In this document: positions 7,183 to 16,907 of the stretch, piece by piece | How positions within the stretch are numbered: position 1 is the stretch's first letter | How the letters are laid out: the number at the start of each line of letters is the position of its first letter | Assembly: GCA_031417555.1 (NCBI GenBank) | Contig: JANOVV010000046.1 | Span: 16,159-80,158, forward strand | From: JADKIH01 sp031417555 | GTDB lineage: Bacteria > Bacteroidota > Bacteroidia > AKYH767-A > 2013-40CM-41-45 | Length of the DNA: 64,000 nt | Direction: 5' to 3' | Translations under genes and position numbers: made by a program | Notes under the pieces: model-generated | Database searches by the model: none | The model's input: only the letters and a program-made list of their open reading frames with translations | Told to the model about the DNA's origin: nothing

Positions 7183-8424
7183 ATGAAAAATCAGAAGGAA
7201 ATTAAATGTTCGTTTTGTGGACGTGATAAAAGTGAAACTTATGTCCTTATTGCCGGAATAACCGGCCATATTTGTGACCAATGCATTCAGCAGGCTCAGA
7301 ACATTCTTAATGATGAGATGAACAGCAAGCTTAAGAATACGATAAGCTCTCATCTCACACTCTTAAAGCCCGTTGAAATCAAAAAATTTCTTGATCAATA
7401 TGTTATCGGCCAGGACGATGCAAAAAAAGTTTTAGCTGTTTCCGTTTACAATCATTATAAGCGTATCTCCAGTAAAATAAAAAAGCAAGATGAAATTGAG
7501 ATTGAAAAATCGAATATTATTCTTGTAGGAGAAACAGGTACAGGAAAAACCTTGTTAGCGAGAACTATTGCTAAAATGTTAAACGTTCCATTTTGTATTG
7601 CCGATGCCACCGTTTTAACAGAAGCGGGTTATGTTGGAGAAGATGTAGAAAGTATATTGTCACGATTATTACAATCATCCGATTACGATGTAGCCGCGGC
7701 TGAAAGAGGCATCGTTTATATTGATGAAATAGATAAGATTGCCCGTAAGAGTGATAATCCATCCATTACACGGGATGTGAGCGGTGAAGGTGTTCAGCAG
7801 GCATTGTTAAAATTACTGGAAGGCTCAATAGTAAATGTTCCGCCTCAAGGAGGACGTAAGCATCCGGAGCAAAAGATGATTGCTATGGATACGCAAAACA
7901 TTCTTTTCATTTGTGGAGGTGCTTTTGATGGCATAGAAAAGAAAATTGCGAAAAGACTTCAATCACATGCCATCGGTTACAAAGCCGGCCGTGATTCTGA
8001 TCAGATAGATAAAACAAATTTTTTACAGTATATAAATCCGGTGGATTTAAAAGCATTTGGTTTAATACCAGAGCTAATCGGACGATTGCCAATCATCACT
8101 CATTTAGAACCACTTGATAAAGCAGCCTTGCGTGCTATATTAACAGAGCCGAAGAATGCTATAATAAAGCAATATGAAAAACTTTTCCAGCTTGAGACGT
8201 TGAATCTTGTCATTGAAAAAAACGTACTCGATTTTATTGTTGATAAAGCATATGAATTTAAACTGGGCGCCCGTGGACTTCGTTCTATTTGCGAAGCGAT
8301 TTTATTGGATGCCATGTTTGAAGTTCCATCAGCCAAACACAGTTCAAAAGATTTTACGATTACATTGGCTTATGCAAAAGAGAAATTTGCTAAAACGAAT
8401 GTGAATAAGTTGAAGGTGGCTTAG
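7183..8424 (+). CDS. clpX: ATP-dependent Clp protease ATP-binding subunit ClpX
   Basis: A 413-residue AAA+ unfoldase that recognises tagged proteins and threads them into ClpP. The N-terminal zinc-binding domain has four cysteines (C9, C12, C31, C34). Walker A is GETGTGKT (116-123) and Walker B is IVYIDEIDK with D181/E182. Pore and sensor regions (GYVGEDVESIL, SGEGVQQALLKLLEG) are intact, and PELIGRLPIITHLEPLDK begins the sensor-2 part. Length matches the family. Gene order tig-clpP-clpX supports the call. Confidence 0.97.
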   Translation: MKNQKEIKCSFCGRDKSETYVLIAGITGHICDQCIQQAQNILNDEMNSKLKNTISSHLTLLKPVEIKKFLDQYVIGQDDAKKVLAVSVYNHYKRISSKIKKQDEIEIEKSNIILVGETGTGKTLLARTIAKMLNVPFCIADATVLTEAGYVGEDVESILSRLLQSSDYDVAAAERGIVYIDEIDKIARKSDNPSITRDVSGEGVQQALLKLLEGSIVNVPPQGGRKHPEQKMIAMDTQNILFICGGAFDGIEKKIAKRLQSHAIGYKAGRDSDQIDKTNFLQYINPVDLKAFGLIPELIGRLPIITHLEPLDKAALRAILTEPKNAIIKQYEKLFQLETLNLVIEKNVLDFIVDKAYEFKLGARGLRSICEAILLDAMFEVPSAKHSSKDFTITLAYAKEKFAKTNVNKLKVA

Positions 8425-8480
8425 TTTTTACAATCCTTTTTATTAATAAGATTATAAAGTTTAAGTCTAAATAGTTTTAG

Positions 8481-10064
8481 TTATTTTGTAAAGCTTACGA
8501 TTGCAAATTGATCTTTTCTTCTTTTCTCTCCAAACAAAAGTATTTCATGATCATTTATCTGATCACAAACTTTTGGACGAATACCTACTTCTATATCAGC
8601 ATCATTTATTAATGCTTCTAGTGTTTTTTTACCATCTTTATCAATTGTTGCCAGTGTAACAATGCCATCTTTGTCCCTGAAAGAATAGTTTTTAATATAA
8701 CCTTGCTTTTTTGGTTTTAAGTTTTCACGACTGTCATTGTAAATGAATCTTAGTTTGTCATCAGTTACTGCCAGAGCAAAAGACGAATAAAATCCACCAT
8801 CGTTTGAGCTAATCTGTCGTTTTGAAATTGTTTCGGACCAATCAATCTTTCCTGAATTATCGATATTTACAATTATAATATTGTTGTAATGATAAGTATA
8901 GATGGTAGATGTGGTTTTTCCATTATACACGGTAGTTGTTCGTATGAAAAATTGTTCACCTATAAGTATTATACCCCCATCACTGCGTTTTACCAGGTCA
9001 TGCAGATCATACTCAAATAGTTCCTGATCTTTTCCTTTTTCATCTTTTTTACGTACTTTTTTTTCTTCTTTTTCTGTCATTCCCTGAGTGATAAAATCAA
9101 TATCAAATTCTTTAAAACTTGAATTCTTGATTTCCTTTGTTTGTCCATTTAGAACAAGATAATAAGCTCCATCAACGGAGAAATTACCTTTTTTAGAATA
9201 GAAGCCACCAGCGATTATATCTCCATTTTCATTTATAGAAAATGAAATATCCGTTATGAATTTATCGTCAAGCTTGATTTCATAGTCGACTTTATTTTCG
9301 CCATTATTTGTATAAGCTAATAAATGGTAAGAAAAATTTTGTTTTCCACGTTTATATTCTTTAACTTTTTCTTTGTACAGTTTACCTAATATATAGGCAT
9401 TCCCGTTTTTATCACATGCAAATTGATTGCGGGTAAAAAGTTCGCTGGCATAAGGTATCTGGAAATTTTTTTTCCAAATCGAATTAAGTGAGTTATCACA
9501 CATTATAATAGTGAACTGCTCATTCTCATTTTTTTCTGTTGGAATACCAATAGAAATCATAAGTTTAGCATCTTTACTCTCCACTTCAATTGTTTTAGTT
9601 GTAGTTATTTCAAAATAACCTTTGTCGCGTGATGATAGGTAAGTTAATTCTGTGATTTTTTTTGTTTTCCCGGTAGCATTCAATGTGCTTTTATTTATTT
9701 CCTGATAGTTTAACTCTCTTGTCTTATCACTACGATTAGTATTAGACTTAAATACTAAAAGTTTTTCGTTAAAATATCTGCACCCTTCAAATTCATATTT
9801 TATTTTTGTTTCAGGATCTTTTTCTTCAAATTTATACTCTCCCACATTATTTAATTTTGTATTGATTTTTTGAATGACGATATCTCTTTTATCATAACCT
9901 TTAATATAATATCCGGAATCATCATACCCAAGAACGGATGAAATAGTGCTTCTTTTGGACCCCTCGAGCTCAGGCCCCCACTTAATAGTTACCTCTTTTA
10001 TTGGTGAAAAGGCAAAAAGAGAAGATATTACAAATATCAAAGTTATTAATGTATATTTTTTCAT
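8481..10064 (-). CDS. Secreted protein of unknown function
   Basis: A 527-residue protein with a clear Sec signal peptide (MKKYTLITLIFVISSLFAFS). The mature part is rich in beta strands and charged loops, with repeated strand pairs of the kind DKNGNAYILGKLY, NENGDIIAGGFYSKKG and RSDGGIILIGEQFF spaced along the chain. These resemble the blades of a beta-propeller. I recognise no named family and no catalytic motif. It is convergent with clpX and divergent from the PEGA-trypsin lipoprotein gene, so it is probably transcribed alone. A periplasmic or surface location is inferred from the signal peptide. Confidence 0.7.
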   Translation of the reverse strand: MKKYTLITLIFVISSLFAFSPIKEVTIKWGPELEGSKRSTISSVLGYDDSGYYIKGYDKRDIVIQKINTKLNNVGEYKFEEKDPETKIKYEFEGCRYFNEKLLVFKSNTNRSDKTRELNYQEINKSTLNATGKTKKITELTYLSSRDKGYFEITTTKTIEVESKDAKLMISIGIPTEKNENEQFTIIMCDNSLNSIWKKNFQIPYASELFTRNQFACDKNGNAYILGKLYKEKVKEYKRGKQNFSYHLLAYTNNGENKVDYEIKLDDKFITDISFSINENGDIIAGGFYSKKGNFSVDGAYYLVLNGQTKEIKNSSFKEFDIDFITQGMTEKEEKKVRKKDEKGKDQELFEYDLHDLVKRSDGGIILIGEQFFIRTTTVYNGKTTSTIYTYHYNNIIIVNIDNSGKIDWSETISKRQISSNDGGFYSSFALAVTDDKLRFIYNDSRENLKPKKQGYIKNYSFRDKDGIVTLATIDKDGKKTLEALINDADIEVGIRPKVCDQINDHEILLFGEKRRKDQFAIVSFTK

Positions 10065-10186
10065 AATAAAATAATTATCGGATATTTAAATTATAATTGT
10101 AGCTTCAATATTAATAAATTTTATTAATATAATTATACTTACGAAGGGAAAATCAGTTTTATACGTAATCTTTTAAATTTATTGAA

Positions 10187-11701
10187 ATGCATAGAAATTG
10201 TTTTTTTCGAAGTTTCATTCTATTTTGTCTAATATTATCAGTATTTGGTTGCGCAAGTATTTTGAATCAGCAAAAAGGGCCGAATACATTTAATACTGAA
10301 CCATCTGGTGCTGAAGTTTATAATGAAAATAATATCAAACTGGGTACAACACCGATTGATTTGAGCAATATTCCCAAAAATACAAAGGGGTTTAAGGTAA
10401 GAATGGATGGTTTTCAGGAATCTGAAATTGGTATTCGTTCGATGGACAGAAATGATATACTATTTGTTGATGCCATGTTATTGTGTATTCCATGTCTATT
10501 CGATTTGAGTGGAAAGGATATTTATTCGTTTAAGCCGAAAAATGCAACTGTACGATTAAGGAAAATAATTAAAGAAAGAAAAAATGCAATTAAAATCGCA
10601 ATTGATAAACTTTATATTGAAAATAAGAATGAATTACCCTTGAAGATAAATGAACGTTCGGTTAAGTTGAGCGATAAGTTTTTATCAAGGGTATTCGGCG
10701 AAATTGATGAAGAGGATGAAATAATTAAAGAAATATTAATGAAATCATTTTTTGATGTAACCTATTTAAATCGTGTCGATAATTTAAAATTAGCTATGGA
10801 TCGACCGAAAATTCTTATCAAGCCTGTAGTTGAAAGTATTTCTTTTGATCTTAATGGGAAATCGTTAATTGACTACACAGGACATGAGAGTATTAAAATA
10901 AACTGGAATATTTACAAAATGTCAGAAAAGAGCACATTGCTGACAACTATTAAAACAAAAACAGAAACATTTCGAATCTCAGGATCTTCAACCAAAATTC
11001 TCGATCATTTAATTTCTGAGGCTTCAATGGATTTACTTGAGAACGATTCCATTTATGATTATCTGCAAAAAGTTGAAAAGGAATATATGGTATCAACAAA
11101 AGGGGAAGAAATAAAAATAAATATACAGACTGCAACAAAATATTTAACAACAAAAGATGCATTGAAAAATTCTAAATCTGCAGTAGTAACTGTAATAAAT
11201 AAGGATGGCTTTGGAAGCGGTTTTATTATTTCAACGGATGGATATGTAATGACAAATTATCATGTAATTAAAGATGAAAAAAATGTTTCTGTCAGATTAA
11301 ATAATGATTTTAAAGTAAAAGCTACAGTTGTAAAATCAAATAAAGATTACGACTTAGCTTTATTACATATCGATGGTGAGGATTTAAATGCATTACCAAT
11401 GGGGAATAGTGATTTAATAGAAGTAGGAGAAGAGGTATATGCAATTGGTACGCCGATGGATGAATCATTTGGACAAACGATAACGAAGGGGATAATCAGT
11501 GGCCAGCGATTAATTAATGGGATAAATTTTCTTCAGACTGATGTCAGTATAAATTCGGGAAACAGTGGTGGTCCCTTATTAAATGAAAAAGGAGAGGTGA
11601 TTGGAATAACAACGATGAAGCTTTCCGGAGAAGGTGTGGAAGGAATTGGTTTTTGTATACCATCAAATGCTGCATTTGAAATGTTGAACATTAAACACTA
11701 A
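10187..11701 (+). CDS. Lipoprotein with PEGA domain and trypsin-like (DegP-type) protease domain
   Basis: A 504-residue protein. The signal peptide ends in a lipobox (LSVFGCAS, Cys at residue ~22), so it is probably a lipoprotein. Residues ~33-80 form a PEGA domain (TEPSGAEVYNENNIKLGTTP), a fold often found in cell-envelope proteins. Residues ~325-500 are a chymotrypsin-fold protease of the DegP/HtrA type with H359 (TNYHVI), D389 (DYDLALL) and S460 (GNSGGP). There is no PDZ domain after the protease, unlike DegP. The region between (~85-320) is unassigned. It leads a run of plus-strand envelope genes. Likely role: periplasmic or surface proteolysis; substrates unknown. Confidence 0.85.
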   Translation: MHRNCFFRSFILFCLILSVFGCASILNQQKGPNTFNTEPSGAEVYNENNIKLGTTPIDLSNIPKNTKGFKVRMDGFQESEIGIRSMDRNDILFVDAMLLCIPCLFDLSGKDIYSFKPKNATVRLRKIIKERKNAIKIAIDKLYIENKNELPLKINERSVKLSDKFLSRVFGEIDEEDEIIKEILMKSFFDVTYLNRVDNLKLAMDRPKILIKPVVESISFDLNGKSLIDYTGHESIKINWNIYKMSEKSTLLTTIKTKTETFRISGSSTKILDHLISEASMDLLENDSIYDYLQKVEKEYMVSTKGEEIKINIQTATKYLTTKDALKNSKSAVVTVINKDGFGSGFIISTDGYVMTNYHVIKDEKNVSVRLNNDFKVKATVVKSNKDYDLALLHIDGEDLNALPMGNSDLIEVGEEVYAIGTPMDESFGQTITKGIISGQRLINGINFLQTDVSINSGNSGGPLLNEKGEVIGITTMKLSGEGVEGIGFCIPSNAAFEMLNIKH

Positions 11702-11721
11702 CAAATATATATATTCGGCTT

Positions 11722-12399
11722 ATGAAGAGACAACCAGTCTTCTTTTTCTTTTTATTATTATTTTCCATACCAATTTTTTCTAATGGTCAGGCAATTCGGG
11801 TTAATTATGTCGGTTATTCAGGATATCAAAAATCAGTCTCAACATCAAATTATTTTTATGGATTTGGTTACGAGCATAATATTGGGTCTAAGATTGCCCT
11901 GCAGTTTGAGTACAATAAGGGATATTCCTTAGATGAAAACTATGGTTATTACTATTATGACAATATTAATTCTCCGGTTAATTTTGAATATAACCTTGAA
12001 ATTCCCTGGTACGAATTTGCTTATCAGTCAAAATATTTTTTTTCCGGCAATGACGAAAAGTCTTTTTACATTTCTTCCGGGATTTCAATGCGGATGGCCA
12101 AGTACAACATGGAAATTTATTCAGTATCCTATAATCCACAAAATGTTACAGCACCACCCCCAATTCCAACCGGTTTAATAATAAAATCATACAACCTTTT
12201 TCCAATTTCTTTAAAAGTTGGTTGGCGAAATACAATTGATGGTTGGTTCGGCGACTATAATTTCGGAATAAGTTTCATTCCTGGAGCCAATAACAGAAAA
12301 TCAGGTAACCCAAATATCGATCAGTATTTGAAGGACGAAGGATTGAAAAACATTAGTTTCAATATAGGATTAACATTTGGTTTCGGTTGGGTTGATTAA
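11722..12399 (+). CDS. Outer-membrane beta-barrel-like protein of unknown function
   Basis: A 225-residue protein with a signal peptide (MKRQPVFFFFLLLFSIPIFS, cut near SNGQ). The mature chain shows alternating hydrophobic/polar strands with many aromatic residues and ends in ISFNIGLTFGFGWVD, a strand of the type that closes small outer-membrane barrels. It begins 20 nt after the PEGA-trypsin gene, so the two are probably cotranscribed. No specific family is recognised; an outer-membrane location is inferred from the strand pattern. Confidence 0.6.
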   Translation: MKRQPVFFFFLLLFSIPIFSNGQAIRVNYVGYSGYQKSVSTSNYFYGFGYEHNIGSKIALQFEYNKGYSLDENYGYYYYDNINSPVNFEYNLEIPWYEFAYQSKYFFSGNDEKSFYISSGISMRMAKYNMEIYSVSYNPQNVTAPPPIPTGLIIKSYNLFPISLKVGWRNTIDGWFGDYNFGISFIPGANNRKSGNPNIDQYLKDEGLKNISFNIGLTFGFGWVD

Positions 12400-12454
12400 T
12401 TAAAAAGTTTAAAATTTTATTTAGAATTAATTTTAGAAATAAGAGTGATATTCA

Positions 12455-14521
12455 ATGCATCTGCGTTTTCAAATTTTTATTCTTTTATTATTGTCAGCTT
12501 TATTTTCTTTAGCGGGAGATTTTAATCTGCCTTGCACACAAACGGATGCATTTTTACGAACGCTTGTAAAATATCATTTTAAATCTCCAACACTCAATTA
12601 TGAAACAGAAAAACTGGTTTATAATCGTTTCATTGAAAGACTTGATCCCGATAAAATAATTTTTACGGTTCAACAAATAGATTCTCTTAGAGAATTAGTT
12701 CCAGGAATATTGGATACAAATCAACATCAATCATGCATATTTCTTGAAAAGATCTTTAATGTTTACCGGCAAAGAATTATTATGGCTGATATCCAGATTT
12801 GCAATTATGGAAAAAAAAGTTTTCAGTTTTCCGGAAATGATTCTATTTATTTTGACAGGAAAATGAACATTGAATTTACTGCATCAGAAAGTGAAATTGA
12901 AAAAAGAAGAATCCGGCAATTAAAATATTACTTTCTTTCTGAATTATTTTCCGAAATTGAGGATAGTTCTTTTTCTATCGACAAAATTGATGTATTGATT
13001 AGGGAAAAGGAAAAATTATTAAGGGAGAAAACAATAACTGCGAAACACTGTAAGCTATTAAAGTTGCTTGATACTCCTAATGGATTTGAACAAAAAGTTA
13101 CTTCCGAATTTTTAGAATCTATAGCCTTAACTTTTGATCCTCATTCAGATTTTTTTACATCCGTGCAACGGACTTCGTTTGAATCAAGTTTGGCGGTGGA
13201 ATCAGGTTCATATGGATTGAAAATAAATATGAATGAAGGGCAATTGGTTGTAGCCAGTCTTGTTCCTGGTGGTCCGGCCTGGAAATCGAATGTAATTCAT
13301 AAAGGAGATTTTCTGTTAAAAATTACGACCCTAAAAGCAAAATATCAGGATTTAACTTGTATGTCTTCAGACGAAGTAGAGTATTTGATAAATAATTCAG
13401 AAGGTAATTGGATCGAATTGGAATTTAAAAGTAAAGGTGGCAAGGTTAAGATTATAAAATTAATAAAAGAAAAAATGCGGGTTGATGAAAATAATGTCAA
13501 TTCTTGTATTTTAAATGGCAGTCTAAAAGCAGGATATATTTCATTACCGGATTTTTATTCGGATGATTTTACAAGTGGACCAGGATGTGCAAACGATGTT
13601 GCCAAAGAAATTCTAAAAATGCAGAAAGCAGGAATCGAAGGTTTAATTTTAGATTTAAGGTTTAATGGCGGAGGCTCTTTGGATGAAGCACTTGATCTTG
13701 CAGGATTATTTATTGATTATGGACCAATCGGAATAATGAAAGTTAAATCGGAAAGGCCGCAAATTTTAAAAGATCCAAATCGGGGTACAGTTTATAATGG
13801 GAGCTTGGTAATTCTTGTTAACGGATATAGTGCATCAGCATCAGAATTATTAGCCGGTGCTTTGCAAGATCATAACCGCGCCATTATTGTCGGTCAGCCA
13901 ACATATGGTAAGGCCAGTGGACAATATATAATTCCGGTTGATAAAAATAATTCACCTGAATATGGTTTTATAAAAGTTACCAATATTAAAATTTATAGAT
14001 TAAATGGGGAAAGCAATCAGCTTTCAGGAGTTATTCCTGATGTATTAATTCCAGATTTATACGAAGGTGTACTTTTAAGGGAAGTGGATGAGCTATCAGT
14101 TTTGGAGAAAGATACTATCGATAAAAAAATTGAATTCCTTTTTCCAAAACCCCTTCCGATTGAAGTTCTCAAATCAAGCAGTAAACAAAGGATATTAAAA
14201 AGCATTGTTATGCAAAAACTTATAGAACAAAATCACAGACTTAAAGAATTATATAATTATAAAAATTCTATCTCTTTGCGACCCGAGTCTTTTTATAAAT
14301 GGGTTAAGGAAATGGATGTGATATACGAACTTGCAGAAGAGGATTCTAGTGATGATAATAATGTATTTAGCGTAGAGAATAATACATTTGATAAAGTTCT
14401 GATGCAAATCGATGAATACAAACGCGAATTCATCAAAAGTAATAATGAAAATATTTTAAAAGATGCTCAGGTAATTGAAGCATTTTCTATATTATTGGAT
14501 TATAAATCAATCACTCATTAA
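12455..14521 (+). CDS. prc: S41 C-terminal processing (tail-specific) protease, Prc/Tsp type
   Basis: A 688-residue secreted protease (signal peptide MHLRFQIFILLLLSALFSLA). Order of parts: a helical N-terminal region with LDPDKIIFTVQQID, a PDZ domain (about residues 250-340, YGLKINMNEGQLVVASLVPG), then the S41 core. The core carries NGYSASASELLAGALQDH (Ser cluster 459-463) and PTYGKASGQ with K486, the Ser/Lys dyad region of Prc. A C-terminal helical domain follows, as in E. coli Prc. These enzymes degrade periplasmic proteins with exposed C-termini. It sits between two envelope genes on the same strand with short gaps, consistent with a shared transcript. Confidence 0.9.
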   Translation: MHLRFQIFILLLLSALFSLAGDFNLPCTQTDAFLRTLVKYHFKSPTLNYETEKLVYNRFIERLDPDKIIFTVQQIDSLRELVPGILDTNQHQSCIFLEKIFNVYRQRIIMADIQICNYGKKSFQFSGNDSIYFDRKMNIEFTASESEIEKRRIRQLKYYFLSELFSEIEDSSFSIDKIDVLIREKEKLLREKTITAKHCKLLKLLDTPNGFEQKVTSEFLESIALTFDPHSDFFTSVQRTSFESSLAVESGSYGLKINMNEGQLVVASLVPGGPAWKSNVIHKGDFLLKITTLKAKYQDLTCMSSDEVEYLINNSEGNWIELEFKSKGGKVKIIKLIKEKMRVDENNVNSCILNGSLKAGYISLPDFYSDDFTSGPGCANDVAKEILKMQKAGIEGLILDLRFNGGGSLDEALDLAGLFIDYGPIGIMKVKSERPQILKDPNRGTVYNGSLVILVNGYSASASELLAGALQDHNRAIIVGQPTYGKASGQYIIPVDKNNSPEYGFIKVTNIKIYRLNGESNQLSGVIPDVLIPDLYEGVLLREVDELSVLEKDTIDKKIEFLFPKPLPIEVLKSSSKQRILKSIVMQKLIEQNHRLKELYNYKNSISLRPESFYKWVKEMDVIYELAEEDSSDDNNVFSVENNTFDKVLMQIDEYKREFIKSNNENILKDAQVIEAFSILLDYKSITH

Positions 14522-14530
14522 ATTTAAAAC

Positions 14531-15562
14531 ATGAAAAAAGTTCAATTTTTTTTAATACTTGTAGGAGTAGTATTTATTATAAATCCACTTAAAGCACAAG
14601 ACTATTCCAATCCCGGATCGTATATGCAATATTTCTCTGATCAAAATAAACAGATATCTAAAGATTCATGGGATTATATGAGTGCTATTGCACGGGGCAA
14701 GAATGCAAGAAAAGTTGATTCACGTCGAAAAGATCTTTTAAAAACATTACTTGATGCAAAAAGAAAAATAGCTGCTGTTAGACCATATAAGGACGACAAA
14801 GCGTTGCGAGATTCTACTGTTTCCTATATTCAAATGACATATAATATTCTTCATAAAGACTATGATAAAATTGTTGATTTGGAAGAAATTGCTGAGCAAT
14901 CGTATGATAATATGGAGACGTATATGTTAGTCAGAAAAAAAGCAAGTCAAAAGTTAAGTGAAGCGTCCGATGCTTTTCAATTGGAACAAAAAAGATTTGG
15001 TGCTGTTCATAATGTTACAATTATTGAAGATGAATCCAGACTTGGTAAAAAAATGGCTCGTGCCGGTAAAGCATTTGATTATTATGATGATTTATATTTA
15101 ATTTTCTTTAAAAGCCAGATACAGGAATCTAAAATGGTTACTGCATTAAATACATCAGATATTAATGCTGCAGAGCAATGCAAAAATTCCTTAAAACAAT
15201 ATACAGAACAGGGTTTGTTATCATTAAAAGAGGTAAAAGCTTATCAAGGTGATGCTTCACTAATAGTTGCATGTAAAAACCTTTTTAATTTTTATAAGAA
15301 AGAGTCTGAACTAAAAGCTCCAATAATGATAGATTTTTTCCTTAAAAAAGAAAATTATGACAAAATGAATTCAGCAATGAAAGCAAAAGGTAAATCAGCC
15401 ACCAATGAAGAAATTAATAGTTATAATGAAAGTTTAAAGGAATATAATAAGATAGTTAATTCTTATAATTTAATTAATAATGAAGTTAATAAGGAAAGAA
15501 CTGAAAAACTAAATGCATGGAATAATGCGGTTAAAGATTTTTTAGATAAACATGCAAGTTAA
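14531..15562 (+). CDS. Secreted helical protein, LIC11966-like surface protein
   Basis: A 343-residue protein with a signal peptide ending in KAQ (MKKVQFFLILVGVVFIINPL). The mature part is almost entirely alpha-helical and charged, starting SYMQYFSDQNKQISKDSWDY. This opening resembles, from memory, the LIC11966 family of surface proteins found in Bacteroidota and Leptospira. The molecular role of that family is not known to me. It starts 9 nt after the S41 protease gene, so the two are probably cotranscribed. Location is periplasmic or outer surface by inference. Confidence 0.65.
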   Translation: MKKVQFFLILVGVVFIINPLKAQDYSNPGSYMQYFSDQNKQISKDSWDYMSAIARGKNARKVDSRRKDLLKTLLDAKRKIAAVRPYKDDKALRDSTVSYIQMTYNILHKDYDKIVDLEEIAEQSYDNMETYMLVRKKASQKLSEASDAFQLEQKRFGAVHNVTIIEDESRLGKKMARAGKAFDYYDDLYLIFFKSQIQESKMVTALNTSDINAAEQCKNSLKQYTEQGLLSLKEVKAYQGDASLIVACKNLFNFYKKESELKAPIMIDFFLKKENYDKMNSAMKAKGKSATNEEINSYNESLKEYNKIVNSYNLINNEVNKERTEKLNAWNNAVKDFLDKHAS

Positions 15563-15680
15563 ATAATAGAGCAAAAAATTGAATTTAAACGATAATTTCA
15601 TTTCTTTTATGGTTTATTAGCCTCTCTATTTTAGATTTTCTCAAAGAACGTTGAATTGTTTAAAAATTTTTTCAACAAGA

Positions 15681-15711
15681 TTTGGTAAATAAGATCATTC
15701 TTGTACCTTTG
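15681..15711 (+). promoter_or_regulatory. Main promoter of the ribosomal protein supercluster
   Basis: TTTG (15681-15684), a 19-nt spacer and TACCTTTG (15704-15711) match the Bacteroidota -33/-7 consensus. Transcription would start near 15717 and leave a leader of about 60 nt before rpsL. No comparably good promoter was noticed inside the following cluster. Confidence 0.75.
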
Positions 15712-15777
15712 CGTTCCCTAAAAATAGGCGAAAACAATATAAATTACTCAATCTTAACACGGTAAGAAGCTCTAAGA

Positions 15778-16170
15778 ATGCCTACAATACAGCAGTTAGT
15801 TCGAAAAGGACGCTCAAAATTGATTGACAAAAGTAAGTCACCAGCATTGGTTTCTTGTCCTCAGCGCCGTGGTGTTTGCACCAGGGTGTATACGACAACT
15901 CCAAAAAAGCCGAATTCTGCAATGCGTAAGGTTGCACGTATTCGTTTGACTAATAAATATGAAGTGACTGCCTATATTCCGGGTGAAGGACACAATCTTC
16001 AGGAGCACTCTATAGTAATGATTCGTGGAGGCAGAGTAAAAGATCTTCCGGGAGTTCGTTATCACATTATCCGCGGAACTCTTGATACAGCAGGTGTAGA
16101 AGGAAGAAAGCAGCAGAGAAGTAAATACGGTACAAAGCGTCCAAAAGAGGGTGGTGCTGCCAAGAAATAA
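15778..16170 (+). CDS. rpsL: 30S ribosomal protein S12
   Basis: 130 residues, the decoding-centre protein uS12. YTTTPKKPNSAMRKVARI and GGRVKDLPGVRYH are intact. K43 and K88 (Met-inclusive numbering) are the lysines whose mutation gives streptomycin resistance in E. coli, so this is the wild-type form. It opens the str-S10-spc-alpha supercluster behind a strong promoter. A short alanine/lysine tail extends the C-terminus slightly beyond the E. coli protein. Confidence 0.97.
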   Translation: MPTIQQLVRKGRSKLIDKSKSPALVSCPQRRGVCTRVYTTTPKKPNSAMRKVARIRLTNKYEVTAYIPGEGHNLQEHSIVMIRGGRVKDLPGVRYHIIRGTLDTAGVEGRKQQRSKYGTKRPKEGGAAKK

Positions 16171-16188
16171 ATAAAAGAGATCAAAATG

Positions 16189-16208
16189 AGACGTCTAATT
16201 AGACGTCT
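16189..16208. repeat. 20-nt palindrome between rpsL and rpsG
   Basis: Two copies of the self-complementary octamer AGACGTCT flank AATT, making a perfect palindrome. It fills most of the spacer and could form a hairpin in the mRNA. It is one of several different palindromes seen in spacers of this cluster. Confidence 0.7.
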
Positions 16209-16238
16209 ATATTTATTAAAAAATAAACAATATCAATA

Positions 16239-16706
16239 ATGCGTAAGTCGAAGCCAAAGAAAAGAATTCTGTTACCAGACCCTAAGTTCAACGATACATT
16301 GGTTACCCGTTTTGTAAACAATCTAATGTATGGCGGAAAAAAGAGTACTGCTTATGGAATTTTTTATGCAGCCATCAATCGTGTTGAAGAAAAAACAAAA
16401 GAGATTGGATTAGATGTGTGGAAAAAAGCAATGACAAACGTAATGCCTACTGTGGAAGTAAAGAGCCGCCGTGTAGGAGGAGCCACTTTTCAGATTCCCA
16501 GCGAAATTCGCCCGGATCGCAGAGTTGCTTTAACGATTAAATGGCTGATCAGTTATTCACGAAACAGAAATGAAAAATCAATGGCAGAAAAACTTGCTAA
16601 TGAAATCATTTCAGCTTCAAAAGGTGAAGGCGCTGCAGTAAAGAAAAAAGAAGATACACACAGAATGGCAGAAGCGAATAAGGCTTTCTCTCATTTTAAA
16701 GTATAA
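16239..16706 (+). CDS. rpsG: 30S ribosomal protein S7
   Basis: 155 residues, uS7, which nucleates the 30S head and contacts the E site. The N-terminal MRKSKPKKRILLPDPKFND, the central VEVKSRRVGGATFQIPSEIR and the C-terminal RMAEANKAFSHFKV are all standard. Length equals the common bacterial form. It follows rpsL and precedes fusA as in the str operon. Confidence 0.97.
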   Translation: MRKSKPKKRILLPDPKFNDTLVTRFVNNLMYGGKKSTAYGIFYAAINRVEEKTKEIGLDVWKKAMTNVMPTVEVKSRRVGGATFQIPSEIRPDRRVALTIKWLISYSRNRNEKSMAEKLANEIISASKGEGAAVKKKEDTHRMAEANKAFSHFKV

Positions 16707-16713
16707 ATAAAAT

Positions 16714-16731
16714 CGTGTACACGTGTACACG
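16714..16731. repeat. 18-nt palindrome CGTGTACACGTGTACACG, copy 1
   Basis: A tandem of the self-complementary octamer GTGTACAC within a perfect 18-nt palindrome, just after the rpsG stop. The identical 18-mer recurs between rplN and rplX. The remaining ~175 nt of the spacer up to fusA hold no gene. Confidence 0.75.
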
Positions 16732-16907
16732 AGGAAGGTAGTTCTTTCTTTTACAGATAACCACTGACTTGCCGCAGAAATACGAGCAAGATAAAACTGG
16801 AAAACTGAATGACAGGGAGTTGATCCCAATAAAAAAAGTAGTCATTCAAAGTGTCCTGTTATCGCGAAAAAGAAAACTATCGTTATGATTAACGGAGAAA
16901 TAATCAA

